Assembly: GCA_037043015.1 (NCBI GenBank)
Contig: CM073328.1
Location: 2,839,409 to 2,903,408, forward strand
Origin: Bryum argenteum
Lineage: Eukaryota; Streptophyta; Bryopsida; Bryales; Bryaceae
Reading direction: 5' to 3'
Length of the DNA: 64,000 bases
Made by a program: the position numbers and the translations under genes. The notes beneath the pieces are model-generated. The model did no database searches, was not told the origin of the DNA, and saw only the letters and a program-made list of their open reading frames with translations. Shown one piece after another: positions 11,543 to 23,017 of the stretch (the stretch's first letter is position 1; every line of letters begins with the position of its first letter).

Positions 11543-11929
11543 TGCTTATGCCCACATGCTCATGTGGGAGGCCATGAGTGACATTGCAATCAAGGGCAAG
11601 TACATTTGCTTGATAAGCGGTAGCTTGTTTCATCAATAGATACTTCTATTCACAAGGTAACAATAACTTTTCAAGTTTGCATGTACACTCCATTGATCTT
11701 TAATAAGATCAACATCAAATTCAAGAGAACATAAGAGAACATATTGGAATTGCTTGATTAGAGGTGCCTTTCAACAAACAAATGGTCAAGTCTTACATGA
11801 CTTAATTTCAAGGTTATGAATTCTATGCAATACATATATACTAATCCAAGGTTTCTACTATATAATCTTTACAAAATTAAGCATCATATGTCCTCTCCCT
11901 TCAAGCATCACGTCAAAGGTTGGCCTTCA

Positions 11930-12490
11930 CCAAAAAGCCCATTTCTCTCTCAAATGTTGTTTTGTAAAAAGAATCTAAGTTACCAACTTCCACCCTAGCT
12001 GTGTCATTGGTTTTGATTTTCTCTCTCAATTGTGTTTTGTAAAAAGAATCTAAGTTAGCAACTTCCACCCTGCGTCATTGGTTTTGATTTGGCGCTAAAA
12101 CACGCAAGTCAATTATCAATATGTCCTCCCAACACGCAAGTCAATTATCAATATGTCCTCCCAAGCATCGGGAGATATATACATGGTGGTTGAACCTACT
12201 ATGAGATATATACATGGTGGTTGAACCTACTATGAGTGCTTGGGGGTATGTTAGCACTTGGCTTATGGGGAAGTGTGTGCTATGATGCAATAAAACGTAA
12301 TATTACATTCTTTTGTAATCCAAAGTTAATCGCTCTAAAACCATATGATTAATAGTTAATCGCTCTAAAACCATGTAATCCAAATCCAAAGTTAATCGCT
12401 CTAAAACCATGTCTAAAACCATGTAATTAATAATCGCTCTAAAACCATGTAATTAATAGTTAATCGCTCTAAAACCATGTAATTCAAAGT
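11930..12490. repeat. Series of local direct duplications
   Basis: Four adjacent duplication sets: a ~75 bp block with aaaaagaatctaagtta twice (about 11945-12090); aacacgcaagtcaattatca twice (12100-12165); gagatatatacatggtggtt twice (12170-12235); and taatcgctctaaaaccatg about six times (12328-12490). No gene is seen among them. Confidence 0.8.
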
Positions 12491-12577
12491 TAATCATGAA
12501 TTGCTCATTCATATTAATTTCAACTACTTTCCCTCTATCCCTTCCATCGATTTGCTATTTATCACTCTTTTATATTT

Positions 12578-12860
12578 CCTTCAAACAAATTTCCATGTGT
12601 ACACCATGTGCACCAGTATATTTGCACAAATTTCCATGTGCGCACCAATATATTTTCTTCAAACAAATTTCCATATGTGCACCTGTATATTTGCTTCAAA
12701 CAAATGTCCATGTGTGCACCTGTATATTTGCTTCGAACAAATTTCCATGTGTGCACCTGTATACTTGCTTCGAACAAATTTCCATGTGTGCACCTGTGTG
12801 CACCAGTATATCTGCTTCAAGCAAATTTTTATGTGCACTAGTATATCTGCATCAAACATG
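12578..12860. repeat. 37-bp minisatellite, about seven copies
   Basis: The unit caaatttccatgtgtgcacc plus tgtatatttgcttcgaa repeats with a 37-bp step (for example 12664 to 12701). Because 37 is not a multiple of three, the same peptide (FPCVHLY, SMCAPVYL, HVCTCIF) cycles through frames on both strands. The open frames here are repeat artefacts. Confidence 0.9.
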
Positions 12861-13129
12861 TTCCTAAGCATGACAACATCTGCTTGTGAAAACATCTGTT
12901 TACATTGTGTGAAATTGGTTCCGAATATATGGACCTAGATTATAGTAATACACTAAGATTTAAAGGCAAGCATTCAACGTGGTATGATTTTATGAAAAAT
13001 CGCCTTGCGTTGAGCCCCACACACGCATCTGAGTCACTCACTCACAATTTCAAGGTAGCCCAACATTGTTGCACACTCCTCGGTGGTGCAGGCCTTAGTT
13101 CCATGGAGTGTTGCTCCTCATTCATCCTT

Positions 13130-13515
13130 GACTCGTCTCCGTCCAATTTCATATTGACTCGTCTCCGTAGGCTCCAGTTTCATGTCAGGGCAACTCCAGG
13201 GCGACTCCGTACAGTTTCATATTGACTCGTCTCCGTAGGCTCCAGTTTCATATCAGGGCAACCCTAGGGCGACTCTGTCAGACTCAACTTCGTCGAATCT
13301 TACTACCGAGGAAGCATTACATGACTGCCGAGGACGAGTGGGGGCAGGCTCTGAATCCGAACTCACAACGCTTGGCTTCAGTCCGAGCCTATGCAAGTGA
13401 GCTTGCATTTTGTTTGATCATGTGCGCTACTTTGCTCAGGGCGTGGGGTAAGTTGTTTGCATTTTGTTTGATCATGCATGTGCGCTACTTTCCTCAGGGC
13501 TTGGGGTAAGTTGCA
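13130..13515. repeat. Two local direct duplications
   Basis: A 70-bp unit containing gactcgtctccgtaggctcc occurs twice at about 13155-13290. A 57-bp unit containing gcattttgtttgatcatg and gggtaagttg occurs twice at about 13400-13515. The 13.03-13.40 kb stretch also resembles 46.60-46.85 kb (gagtcactcac, aatttcaagg, gtcgaatct), suggesting an older block duplication. Confidence 0.65.
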
Positions 13516-13628
13516 CGAATCATCACGGAATTTGATTTGGAAACCAGAGCGACCCATGGCCATGCAAGAAGGCTGTGAATGCAAGAAGGCCGTGAAAGTT
13601 CAAGTCTGAGCCTCGGGGTGCCAGCACG

Positions 13629-13770
13629 TTGGAATGCCACATTTGCTGGAAGCCTCCAAGGGATCCAGTGGCCACCTCCTGCGGTCACATCCGTTGCTGT
13701 CCTTGCTTGCACTACAAGATGTATGGGTTTATGCAAAGATTCACATGCCTTACTTTCTTAGTGAGAGGGC
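13629..13770 (+). pseudogene. RING-finger remnant fused to F-box DNA
   Basis: The frame starts MECHICWKPPRDPVATSCGH and continues with RCCPC, the first half of an RMA-like RING close to the gene at 9976. Directly after the second cysteine pair the sequence changes to the left arm of the F-box palindrome (HYKMYGFMQRF), so the second zinc-binding half is lost. A rearrangement junction therefore lies near 13715. Confidence 0.7.
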
Positions 13771-15715
13771 TAAATTACATTGATACAAGTGGTGTATCAA
13801 TTCATCTTTTCTTTTACAACAAAAAGAAGAAAAAATGGGTAAGTGCCTCTAGCGATCAATCTTTGCTATACTTGCACTTTGTAAATGTGTTTCCAAGTAT
13901 GTACATGCTATTAATAACTTTTAAACCTCACTAGTACAACCAAAAATGACGGATTGTTTAAACCTCCCATCGGGATTATTAAGTGATTATCTCAAGTGAG
14001 AGGGTAATCATCTCGTCTCATAACGTTTTGTATGGAAAGATTGATCCAGTACTATCACATCTACATTTTAGTCTATGGGAGGTTTCCCTTTGCAACCTCC
14101 TCATCCACGAATATCTTCCAATATGTACAAAGACTAGTGGAACCCGTGCCGTTGAGCACGTTCAACTTGGAAGTGCCTAAAGCTACCGTGTGGATACAGG
14201 AGGCAAGTCTCCACGACGGATTCCAGCGCGAACCGTCGTGTGAGACAAAGCCTCCTGTATTGTAATATAGATACCAAAGCTTAGATCAAAATTATTTCGT
14301 TGCCTTCAACACATATATTTTTACCATTTGTTCAGCATTGTACACTTTAGACCATAAACTTTTAAACTCTAGGAGTAAGCTCCTTCCTTACATGGTGAGG
14401 ATCCCACTTGTTGTAGAAGGAGCGGCTTTCTCCCATGAGAAGTTCTCGAAATGCCTCTTTTGAAAACGCATTCCTTTGAATTGCAACATCCATCATATTG
14501 TAACTTCTCAATTGATAACCACAGCAACAACTACTTGCCATGGTTAGTAGGTGGGAAGGTCGCATGGAAGATTGATACTTCTAGTTGCGATTCGAGCGGA
14601 GGGCGGTTGTGGTTGAGCTGGTACGCATGGATTTTGGATTTGGTCTGGCTTTCATCACACATCTGGGGAGCTTGGGGAGGTCTTTTGCTTGCCGTCTCTT
14701 CCAACATTCCATTCCAGTATTCCCGGGTGTGAATATCTGACGGTCGTGGGAAGAACATTGGCATGCTGGATCCGTCAAATTCGAGCTCCGCATAGTAAAC
14801 CTTTCCGCCAACAAGAGAAGTCGGAACATCACTAGTAATGTATGATTGGAACCGAAGTACTGGAATGGAATGTTGGAAGAGACGGCAAGCGAAGAAGCTC
14901 CCCAAGCTCCCCAGATGTGTGATGAAAGCCAGACCAAATCCATGCGTTCCAGCTCAACCACGATCGCCCTCCGTCAGCTGCTAGGAGAAGGTGTAGCTCG
15001 AATCGCAACGGAAAGTACCAATCTTCAATGCGACATTCCCACCTACAGAACATGGCAAGTTGTTGTTGCTCTGGTTAATATTGAGAAGTTACAACATGAT
15101 GGATGTTGCAATGTAGAGGAATGCGCTTTCAAAAGATGTATTTCAAGAACTTCTCATGGAATAAAGCCGCTCTTCCTACAACAAGTGGGATCCCTCACTG
15201 TGTATGGAGCCTACTCCTAAAGTTTTGAAGTTTATGGTCTGAAGTGTATAATGCTGAACAAATGGTAAAAATGTATGTGTTGCAAGGAGCGGAATGATTT
15301 TGATTTGAGCTTTGGATATCTTAGTCATGTTGGAAGATATTCGTGGATGAGGAGGCTGCAAAGGAAACCTCCCATAGTCGGAAATGAAAATGTGATAGTA
15401 CTCAATCAATCTTTTCCATATAAGACGTTATGAGATTAGATGGTTACCCTTTCAAAGTAATCCGATGGGAAGTCGAAGCAATCCGCAAGCTCTACTAGTG
15501 AGTTTGAAAGTTCTTAGTAGCATACATACCTTGAAAGTTGAAACACATTTACAAAGAGCAAGCATAGCAAAGATTGAATGATTGCTAGAGGCACTTACCC
15601 ATTTTCTTCTTTTTGTTGTAAAAGAAAGGTGAATTGATACACCACTTGTATCAATGTAATTAGCCCTTTCACCGAGAAGTAGACTTGTGAATCTTTGAAT
15701 GAACCCATACATCAT
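13715..15715. repeat. ~2 kb imperfect palindrome made of F-box gene pieces
   Basis: 13715-14730 and 14856-15715 are inverted copies of each other. Matching landmarks: atgtatgggtttatgcaaag at 13724 against its complement near 15700; agttctcgaaatgcctcttt at 14442 against 15145; and ggaggtcttttgcttgccgt at 14673 against 14880. The arms differ by substitutions and indels, so the event is not recent. Minus-strand reading of the spacer and right arm gives F-box pieces (LVGGKVYYAELEFDGSSMP, DWYFPLRFEL, SGFHHTSGELGELLRLP). A transcript across it could form a long hairpin. Confidence 0.8.
14194..14260. repeat. 67-bp hairpin, possibly a very short MITE
   Basis: Ends atacaggaggc and gcctcctgtat are inverted, with inner arms cacgacgg and ccgtcgtg. 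It lies inside the left palindrome arm and I do not see it in the right arm, so it may be a later insertion. Confidence 0.55.
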
Positions 15716-16214
15716 AGATGTGTTTGGAAGAATCTTCGTTGTCAAAATACCTGTCACCACATCACCACGAGAAATGAAAGAGAAATGTACCTTGTTGGCG
15801 AAGAGCAAAAGCCATCCAGCGCGGGCAATCAGACAGCCAAGACGATGGTCGCAGTATTGGACTCCCAATGGCATTTGCGGAGAACGCAGAATGGACCTCC
15901 AATTGAAAGGTGGAAGGGTAGGTAGGCGCTGAATCTCTCCTGATGCGTGGTGAACGCCTGACCATGTGTAAGAGTTTCAGAATTCCCCTTCGATTTCTTT
16001 GGAAGGATCGAGCTCAAATCGCAACTCGCAACGGGAAGTTCTTGGTGTCATCCTCCGACCGGGATATTGCAACAATCATGCTATTCTCGGATACTAACTG
16101 TGTCCATGTTTTGCAGAAACATTTTAGTTGCACTATCTCTCGAGCCAAGCAGGTGCGACCTAGATGCTGGAATATTGAATCGGGGACCCTAGCAAGCACT
16201 TCGCCTATGTCCAT
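15452..16214 (-). pseudogene. F-box gene remnant, copy 2
   Basis: Exon-1 material begins at 16214 with an F-box-like segment (DSIFQHLGRTCLAREIVQLK, then FCKTWTQLVSE) and changes frame at least twice before ending in YCDHRLGCLIARAGWLLLFA at about 15850-15785, matching the exon-1 end of the intact gene at 47113-48690. Sequence below 15780 carries TGILTTKILPN, the homologue of the C-terminal TGISTTRILPN block, so most of exon 2 is missing between them. It cannot encode a full F-box protein. Confidence 0.72.
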
Positions 16215-16879
16215 GTTTCAAAAAATCCGAAATTAGTACTCTGACTGCTGGATCGAGGCTCTGACAATTTAAAGGCGATGTTGCATGAACTCCATTTCAC
16301 GTCATTAGCAAGCTTGGTGTAGATATTTAAAGGGTAAGCTCTAGATGGTTGATATTCATACAACAAACCTGAACTCCATGTGGAAGTCCAACTGTACGTA
16401 GTCGGTCCATTTCAAATTCGAATTCACCTTCCGATTCGGCTTCCATTTCATCCTCCGTTTCATCTTCTCGTTCATCTTCCAATTTGTCTTCGAATTCACC
16501 TTCCACATGTTTCCAATATTTTCTATTACCATGAGACTTCTAGTATTTTCCATTTAGCAAAAAATTGTGGATGGTAAATCCTCCATGATGAGACTCCAGA
16601 CTGAACGATTTAGCCTCAGGCATCGTCACATGACATTGTAAAATTAAAACAGTCAGCTTGACACAATTGACAATTGACCCCTGGCGGATCTACCGAGCCG
16701 TCTCAAGGACCGCCAAGGACGGACAGTTGGGGGCCGCTGGACAAACCGTTGTCGGAATATCAGATTGAAGCTTCATAGCATCTTTTAGCCACGCATGATG
16801 CCACAAACGAACCTTTCCTCGAGCTTTTTTTCTTTCCACTTTCTTGATCTACGTTGTTACGTTGTTAGTACATCAACTC
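16215..16879. other. F-box upstream region, left flank of the copia insertion
   Basis: No gene. A ttcc/ttcg-rich tract at about 16400-16510 (for example ttccatttcatcctccgttt) resembles tracts upstream of the other F-box copies (9630-9680, 48850-48890), so it may be conserved promoter or leader sequence. The stretch ends at the retrotransposon target aactc (16875-16879). Confidence 0.5.
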
Positions 16880-17145
16880 TGTTGGAGTAACCAGCCCAAT
16901 GCGATCTGTGTGTCAGAAGATCTAGTGGGCACAACTACCTCTAGTTAAACAGAGCTATTGTTAAACAGAGCTATTAACAATAGTTATATTGATAGTATCA
17001 GTGAGGTGGGTGCAACCCCACATAGCTTTTAGTTCGACCAGTAGTAATGGGCTAACCACCCCACCGTGTAAAAGGAGCCAAGGCCCTTCTTTGCAAAACT
17101 ATCTCTATCAATTTGCTTTACCTTATTGTGACTCGATTCTCATCA
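16880..17145 (+). repeat. 5' LTR of the copia element
   Basis: Begins tgttggagtaaccagccc and ends ttctcatca, directly followed by the primer site. It contains a duplicated agagctattgttaaac-like motif and should hold the promoter and polyadenylation signals. Same length as the 3' LTR. Confidence 0.95.
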
Positions 17146-17157
17146 TGGTATCAGAGC
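17146..17157 (+). promoter_or_regulatory. Primer-binding site, initiator tRNA-Met 3' end
   Basis: tggtatcagagc, immediately after the 5' LTR, is complementary to the 3' end of plant initiator tRNA-Met, the usual primer of plant copia elements. Confidence 0.93.
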
Positions 17158-17334
17158 GTGAGTCTTAGAAGTCACTAACTTTTGCTTACTTCTTACTGAC
17201 GAGTGCAGACTCTTGCAGGATAGTTCTCACTATCGTAGAACGAGTACTCACTGTAGTAGATTAGTACAGAAAAGGAAGGATTAAGATTTTGATTAGACAT
17301 ATCAGTTAGAGAGAATTTCTCAAGGTAGGCTATC

Positions 17335-18348
17335 ATGGCAATGAGCAGCAATTCTCTGGGCGATACTTCTAAATTAGAGGGCAACCCAAATTATAGCGTA
17401 TGGAGCTTTAAGCTCAAAAGTGTGTTAACTCGAGAAGACACGTGGAAACTGATAGAAATTCCTCCTGGAACCGTAGTTTCAACTACCCCTGCGGAAATAG
17501 ATGCCTTACAGCTTCAGAAAAACAAAGCGTACTCCATGATTGCATTGTCTGTTAAGGATAACGTTATTCCGTACATAGCCCACATCACTGAGCCTGATGA
17601 ATGCTGGAAAACTCTGAAGAACCTCTACGCTAGCAAATCTCATAGTAGAAAGCTCATGTTGAAAAAGAAACTTGCAAATCTAAAAATGGAGGAAGGTTCA
17701 TCTATGTCATTGTTTCTGCAGGGTGTGAAGGAACTTTTGAACGAATTCGCTTGCATAGGAGAGATCCTTTCTGATGCTGAAGTGGTTGAACAGGTTCTCA
17801 TGGCACTTCCAGAGAGCTTCGAGGTCTTGGTGAACACCATCACGTACCGGCAAACTCTCCCAAGCGTTTCAGAGTTAACCGTTATACTCATGCAGGACGA
17901 TCAACGCAGAGAAATTCGAGGAAAGAAAAATGAAGGAGAGATTCTGATGGTTCGAGGCGGTACGAGGAGACCGTCATCACAACGCAAAGATGGAACCTCA
18001 AGGTCAACAAAGAAGGTCGGAGGCGAATGTCACTACTGTGGAAGCAGGGAACACTGGATGAGAACGTGCCCGGAACTAGCAGCAGAAGTGAAGCGGAGGA
18101 AGGACGATCGACAGGAGCGCTTAGCTGGACGTCAAACGATAAACTTGATCAACAACTTCAACGAAGAACCAGGCTCCAGCTCTGACATCGACTCTGAAGG
18201 CGAAACAGGCGACGCCTCCGACGTAGCAGCAAACGTGATAGAACTCAATCTAGCTGATCACCAGAAGTACTCGTCCACTACTGACGGTACATTGACAGTG
18301 GTGCTACAAAGCATGTCACCGGTCAGAGAGAGTCACTTTGCGAGATAG
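17335..18348 (+). CDS. copia gag polyprotein part
   Basis: A 337-residue frame starting MAMSSNSLGDTSKLEG. It contains the UBN2-type capsid region (NYSVWSFKLKSVL, then LYASKSHSRKLMLKKKLANL and ALPESFEVLVNTI) and a CCHC zinc knuckle (CHYCGSREHWMRTC) near residue 235, which binds RNA in the virus-like particle. After the knuckle the frame is acidic and polar and ends at 18348. The protease motif is in another frame, so gag and pol are separated here by an indel near 18285 rather than joined as in typical copia. Confidence 0.92.
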   Translation: MAMSSNSLGDTSKLEGNPNYSVWSFKLKSVLTREDTWKLIEIPPGTVVSTTPAEIDALQLQKNKAYSMIALSVKDNVIPYIAHITEPDECWKTLKNLYASKSHSRKLMLKKKLANLKMEEGSSMSLFLQGVKELLNEFACIGEILSDAEVVEQVLMALPESFEVLVNTITYRQTLPSVSELTVILMQDDQRREIRGKKNEGEILMVRGGTRRPSSQRKDGTSRSTKKVGGECHYCGSREHWMRTCPELAAEVKRRKDDRQERLAGRQTINLINNFNEEPGSSSDIDSEGETGDASDVAANVIELNLADHQKYSSTTDGTLTVVLQSMSPVRESHFAR

Positions 18349-21300
18349 GACCAGGAAATAGATCGAAAGTAAGTACAGCAGGAGGAGAAACTCTGCATGT
18401 TGAAGGAAGAGGCTCTGTGAACATTCCAACAGCCTTAGGAAAAATAAAATTTGAGAGTGTTCTTTACGTCCCAGGGATCACTAAGAACTTATTGTCCGTA
18501 GGCTCCATCACGGATAGCGCACCAAATAGCATGGTTCTATTTGACTCCAATCACGTATGGATACTTCGAGATTTCAGTGTACCCCATTCCCAGCACATCC
18601 TAGCTGTAGGCGACAGAAATAGGAAAAACGGTCTATACCGATTTAGGCCTCCCGAAACCACCGTGAACGTAGTTAAAGTTACACCAAAGGCGCATCAGGA
18701 ATTACTAATTTGGCACAAGCGATTAGGCCATCCCAGCTTTCGAGTGCTAGTCACCATGCAGCAACAAGTTCGTGTGATTGGACTACCTCGCATGAGCTAC
18801 TCGCTCCTACCTGCGCCAGACTGTTCCGCTTGCCATTTTGGCAAACAGTGCCGCGTACGGCGCCATTCCAAGCTACTTACTCCACGACAGGAGCCAATCT
18901 CGACAACAACAACGGCTCTATTGAGTAGTACAGGCAACAATGGATTCAATGGTGCTCCACGAGCCACCATGCTTCTCCAGCTTGTCCACACCGATATATG
19001 CGGGCCACTTCCCAAGCCGTCCCCTTCAGGCTCCAGGTACATCTTGACAGTAACAGATGACTTTAGTCGCTTCACGTGGGTATATTTCTTGAAAAAGAAA
19101 AGTGATACCTTGAAATTCTTCCAAGCTTTCAAAGCAATGGTTGAATTACAGACATCGTGCAAGATCAAGGCTATCCGATCTGACAGGGGAGGCGAGTACA
19201 TTGCTCACAACTTCATCAAATTCTGTGAAGAATCAGGAATAGTAAGTCAATTCTCCCAAGCCTACACGCCTCACCAAAATGGCGTGGCGGAACGCAAAAA
19301 TAGAAGCTTACTGGAGAAGGCACGAAGCTTGGCATACAAAGCGAATGTTCCAGCTCATTTGTGGACAGAGGTTTCCACCGCCAACTACCTGATAAATCGT
19401 ACCTCCACACGAGCCAACAACGGCATTACACCGTATGAGAAACTCACAGGTTCAAAACCTTCCATCTCTCATCTTCGCATTTTTGGCTGCCAATCATTCG
19501 TTTTAGACACCACTCCTTCCAGAAAAAAGTGGTCCTCCAAGGCCATTGCCTGCATCTTTGTTGGTTATGATAGTGAGTCGAAGGGGTTTCGAAACTACAA
19601 CAATGAGCAGTGCTCCCCATTGGCCTCTCCCGCTCTTGACCCACTTGTGCACCCAAACTCCGACGACTGGCTTGTCTTCACACACTCTGACTCTTCGTCC
19701 ACCACGACTCCAGCACTACTGCCAGCTTCACCTTTAACGATCCCACCAACGCCACATTCAACCGTGCCTTTTCAAGTGGAGATTGATCAAAGAAATGCAG
19801 GCTTCAAGAGTTGCAACCGGGTACCTTCTCACCGCAACTCACTAGAGCTCACCGCTTCTCCAAGCTTGCATGATGAGATCCCAGAGCAAGAATTCACTCC
19901 CATCCCTGATGGCGAGTTTTCAGTGCACTTGCCGCTTCTCCCAGAATCTCACCTCAGTGGGACCACACACTTCACTGACTGAACCGGAGCGCACTCATGA
20001 CAGACACTCGAACACCGCTTCATCTTCATCTTTTGCCACCACTCGGAGTGGGAGAGTCAGTCAGGTTCCTTCCCGTCTTCGGGAATACGAACTTCACAGT
20101 GCTGCCGTCATTCTAGTCACTGGATTACCGACCACCGTGCATGACGCTCTAGAGCATCCGGGCTGGCGAGCAGCTATGAATCACGAACTTGAGTCGATTT
20201 ACAGAAATCGCACCTGGGATGTTGTGCCGCTACCTGGAGACCGCAAAGCCATTTCCACGAAATGGATATTCAGAGTCAAGACCAACGCGGACGGAACACC
20301 TGCCAAACTCAAAGCCAGGTTAGTAGCGAAGGGCTTCCAACAGAAGCCTGGAATTGACTATGGTGAAACGTTTGCGCCTGTGGTCAAATGGAATACTCTC
20401 AGGAGTCTCGTCTCTCTTGCTGGTCATCGCAGATGGAACGTCTATCATTTAGACGTGAAACTGCCTTTCTCAATGGCATTATTGAAGAAGAACTGTACGT
20501 TCTTCCACCCCCAGGATTCGAGTCCTCTACTCCTCCCAATCATGCGTGCAGGCTGCGAAAAGCTCTCTATGGCTTGAAACAGGCCCCGCGGGCCTGGCAT
20601 CAGAAGGTGGACCAGTACCTGACCGCCCAAGGCTTGCAGATCTCAACGGCAGATTTGAATCTTTACTACATCAACCACAACGGCCGCCTTACCCTCCTTT
20701 GTTTGTACGTTGACGACGTCTACTTAACCGGCGATGACAATGAACGCATCCAGCACATTCGAACCGCAATAAAAGGCGAGTTCGAAATGTCAGATCTTGG
20801 TGTGTTATCTCATTCACTTGGTATGGAATTTCAATTCCTCCCTGAAGGAATAGCGATCACCCAACGTACATATGTTCGAGAAATGCTAGCTGAGTTCAGC
20901 TTGAGTGAGTGTCGTCCACTCCATACTCCGATGGCAGAGAAGGAACATCTAGACCCAGATATGGAAGCCGAAGCAGCTGACCCCGCTCTATACCAGCGTA
21001 TGGTCGGTAAGCTTATATTTCTCACCCACACTCGTCCGGATATTGCCTATGTTGTGAGCATCGTCAGCAGATTCATGACTCACCCACAGGAGCCCCACGC
21101 CCGTGCCGTGAAGCACATTTATCGGTACTTACGCGGCACTGATGATTTTGCATTACTGTATCGGCGAGGGGAGGAAATGAACCTCTATGGATTCACAGAC
21201 GCCGATTGGGCGGGGGACACATACGACAGGAGATCCACGACTGGATACATCTTCATGCTTGGAAGCTCTCCGATCACATGGAACAGCAAGAAGCAGCCAA

Positions 21301-21640
21301 CTGTGGCGCTCTCATCAACGGAATCCGAATACATGGCAGTTACAGAAGGGACCAAAGAAGCATTATGGCTCCGCAGGCTATTCAAAGAACTCAGCTTACA
21401 GGATCCCAAGAAACCCACAACCATTTACGGTGACAACCAAGGTAGTATAAAACTTGCTCATAACCCCGTGTACCATGGTTGTACCAAGCACATAGAAGTG
21501 AAGCATCATTTCATTAGAGAAAAGGTATCCACAGGAGAAATCCGATTAGAGTATACCCCAACCAAATGAACAACTAGCGGACACATTATGACCAAAGCTC
21601 TCGGCAGATCGCCTTTGAGAGACTTAGATGCCAACCGGGA
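18285..21640 (+). pseudogene. copia pol: protease, integrase, RT, RNase H, frameshifted
   Basis: Protease: DSGATKHVTG at about 18294-18323. Pre-integrase: WHKRLGHPSF. Integrase: HTDICGP, RSDRGGEYI and NGVAERKNR supply the D, D and E catalytic residues. RT: WIFRVKTNADG, LKARLVAKGFQQKPGIDYGE and the active site LYVDDVYLTGDD. RNase H: DADWAGD, SSTESEYMA and DNQGSIKLAHNP. The frame breaks at about 18285 (relative to gag), 19960 (before RT), 20455 (right after LDVK, which holds the first RT aspartate) and 21565 (extra A in AAA before the conserved C-terminal tail, which itself has another indel). All domains are otherwise well preserved, so the breaks are young or artefactual. Confidence 0.9.
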
Positions 21641-21875
21641 CTAGTGAGACTAGATCACCAAAAGACATGATCACTATCACCCAATGATTCCAGAACTAGC
21701 CTCGAAAACTGGCAAATTTCCTCACCAAGACACTCAAGGTCCAGAGGAAGAGCAAAAATGTTTGCCATTATGACAGATTATGTTCTATTTGTGCACAGAA
21801 GGCACTCACCGACTCATCACTAAGAAACAACGTCCTGTTTAAATTAGGAACGCACCACAAATTAGTTTGAGGTGC

Positions 21876-21884
21876 GAGAGGGGG
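21876..21884 (+). promoter_or_regulatory. Polypurine tract
   Basis: gagaggggg directly precedes the 3' LTR, the expected plus-strand priming site. Confidence 0.88.
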
Positions 21885-22150
21885 TGTTGGAGTAACCAGC
21901 CCAATGCGATCTGTGTGTCAGAAGATCTAGTGGGCACAACTACCTCTAGTTAAACAGAGCTATTGTTAAACAGAGCTATTAACAATAGTTATATTGATAG
22001 TATCAGTGAGGTGGGTGCAACCCCACATAGCTTTTAGTTCGACCAGTAGTAATGGGCTAACCACCCCACCGTGTAAAAGGAGCCAAGGCCCTTCTTTGCA
22101 AAACTATCTCTATCAATTTGTTTTACCTTATTGTGACTCGATTCTCATCA
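21885..22150 (+). repeat. 3' LTR of the copia element
   Basis: 266 bp, identical to the 5' LTR apart from one c/t difference that I can see. Followed by the target duplication aactc. Confidence 0.95.
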
Positions 22151-22164
22151 AACTCACCATGTGA

Positions 22165-22450
22165 GTAAGCAGCTGGAGGCTGAGTAGCAAAAGGATCGAG
22201 CCATAGCCAAGGAGACAGATCGTACTCGCACTGAAGCACCGCCTTCGCGTATCAATGCATTGGACTGTCGCAAGTGGGCATGAAGGCTCCCTGGGATTCC
22301 GTGCCTCCATGTACGTACCATTGCCATAAACACATGTATTGATGTTGAACGGAGACATAAACATCTCTTCGTCTCTATGCCAAAGCCTCCAAGGCCGCCG
22401 GCACTGCATGTGCAGCTTCTTCTGACGCCGTCCGTCAACATCTCTCACTG
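22165..22450 (+). pseudogene. RING-finger gene remnant
   Basis: Aligns by eye with the RING gene at 9976: aaaggatcgagccatagcca, then cattggactgtcgcaagtg, atgtacgtaccattgcc and a tail with gagacataaacatctcttcg. The DPVATSCGH half and the CPVC pair are deleted and the frame is lost. Removing the copia insertion puts it head-to-head with the F-box remnant at 16214. Confidence 0.65.
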
Positions 22451-22579
22451 AAGCAGCGACATTCCTTACCCAGATTCTAAATTGGCTGCTGACGCTCAAG
22501 CTGCTGGGAGGGTGCTTTGAGTGTCCGAGCTGGACATCAGCAAGGACCTGCACTCCTTGCACTATGCTTTGCACTATGT

Positions 22580-23017
22580 AATCACTATAAAATTATTTTT
22601 TCTTTTGCGTTGAATAAGAAACGTACAAAACTTGAAGGATTCACAAAAGATTGAAAGTAACACCTAGGAAGAGACACCACTTTTTTTTCAAGCTATTTAG
22701 GCATTCTCTAAGGTGTCATTTGGAACGTAGGTTTATACTCAAAAGTCGGTTCGCCTTCAAGTCCACGTCTCACCCTGTGTTTGGAAGAATTGTAGCATAT
22801 TAAGTAAGTTGACCTTATGAGCCTTATCATGCGTCCGCTTGCACTGCAGTCATACCAACTTCCACCACTGCAATCATACCAACTTCCACCCAGTGACTTG
22901 CTAGGATACGGTTATATGACCCTTGGGCTTGTATAGAATATTGTATTATGGTTGAATACATGCAGCCATTCATGTTGCCTTAACTTCATCTCCTCCCTTC
23001 CCCAAAGTACTCGGAAG
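22580..23017. other. Intergenic, no gene seen
   Basis: Contains a short direct duplication (cataccaacttccacc near 22850-22890). Nothing else recognised. Confidence 0.5.

Larger units (their letters stand above)
16880..22150 (+). mobile_element. Complete Ty1/copia LTR retrotransposon, 5271 bp
   Basis: LTRs of 266 bp at both ends (TG...CA), primer site, gag, pol and polypurine tract are all present in copia order: gag, protease, integrase, RT, RNase H. A perfect 5-bp target duplication, aactc, flanks it (16875-16879 and 22151-22155). I find one difference between the LTRs (c at 17116, t at 22121), pointing to recent insertion. pol nevertheless has several frame breaks, so this copy should be non-autonomous unless these are sequence errors. 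It lies between an F-box remnant (16214) and a RING remnant (22170), splitting a head-to-head pair. Confidence 0.96.

Noticed and set aside
12578..12860. Regular repeats that might be a CRISPR array
   Set aside because: Units are contiguous with no unique spacers, there are no cas genes, and the sequence is clearly plant; it is a minisatellite.
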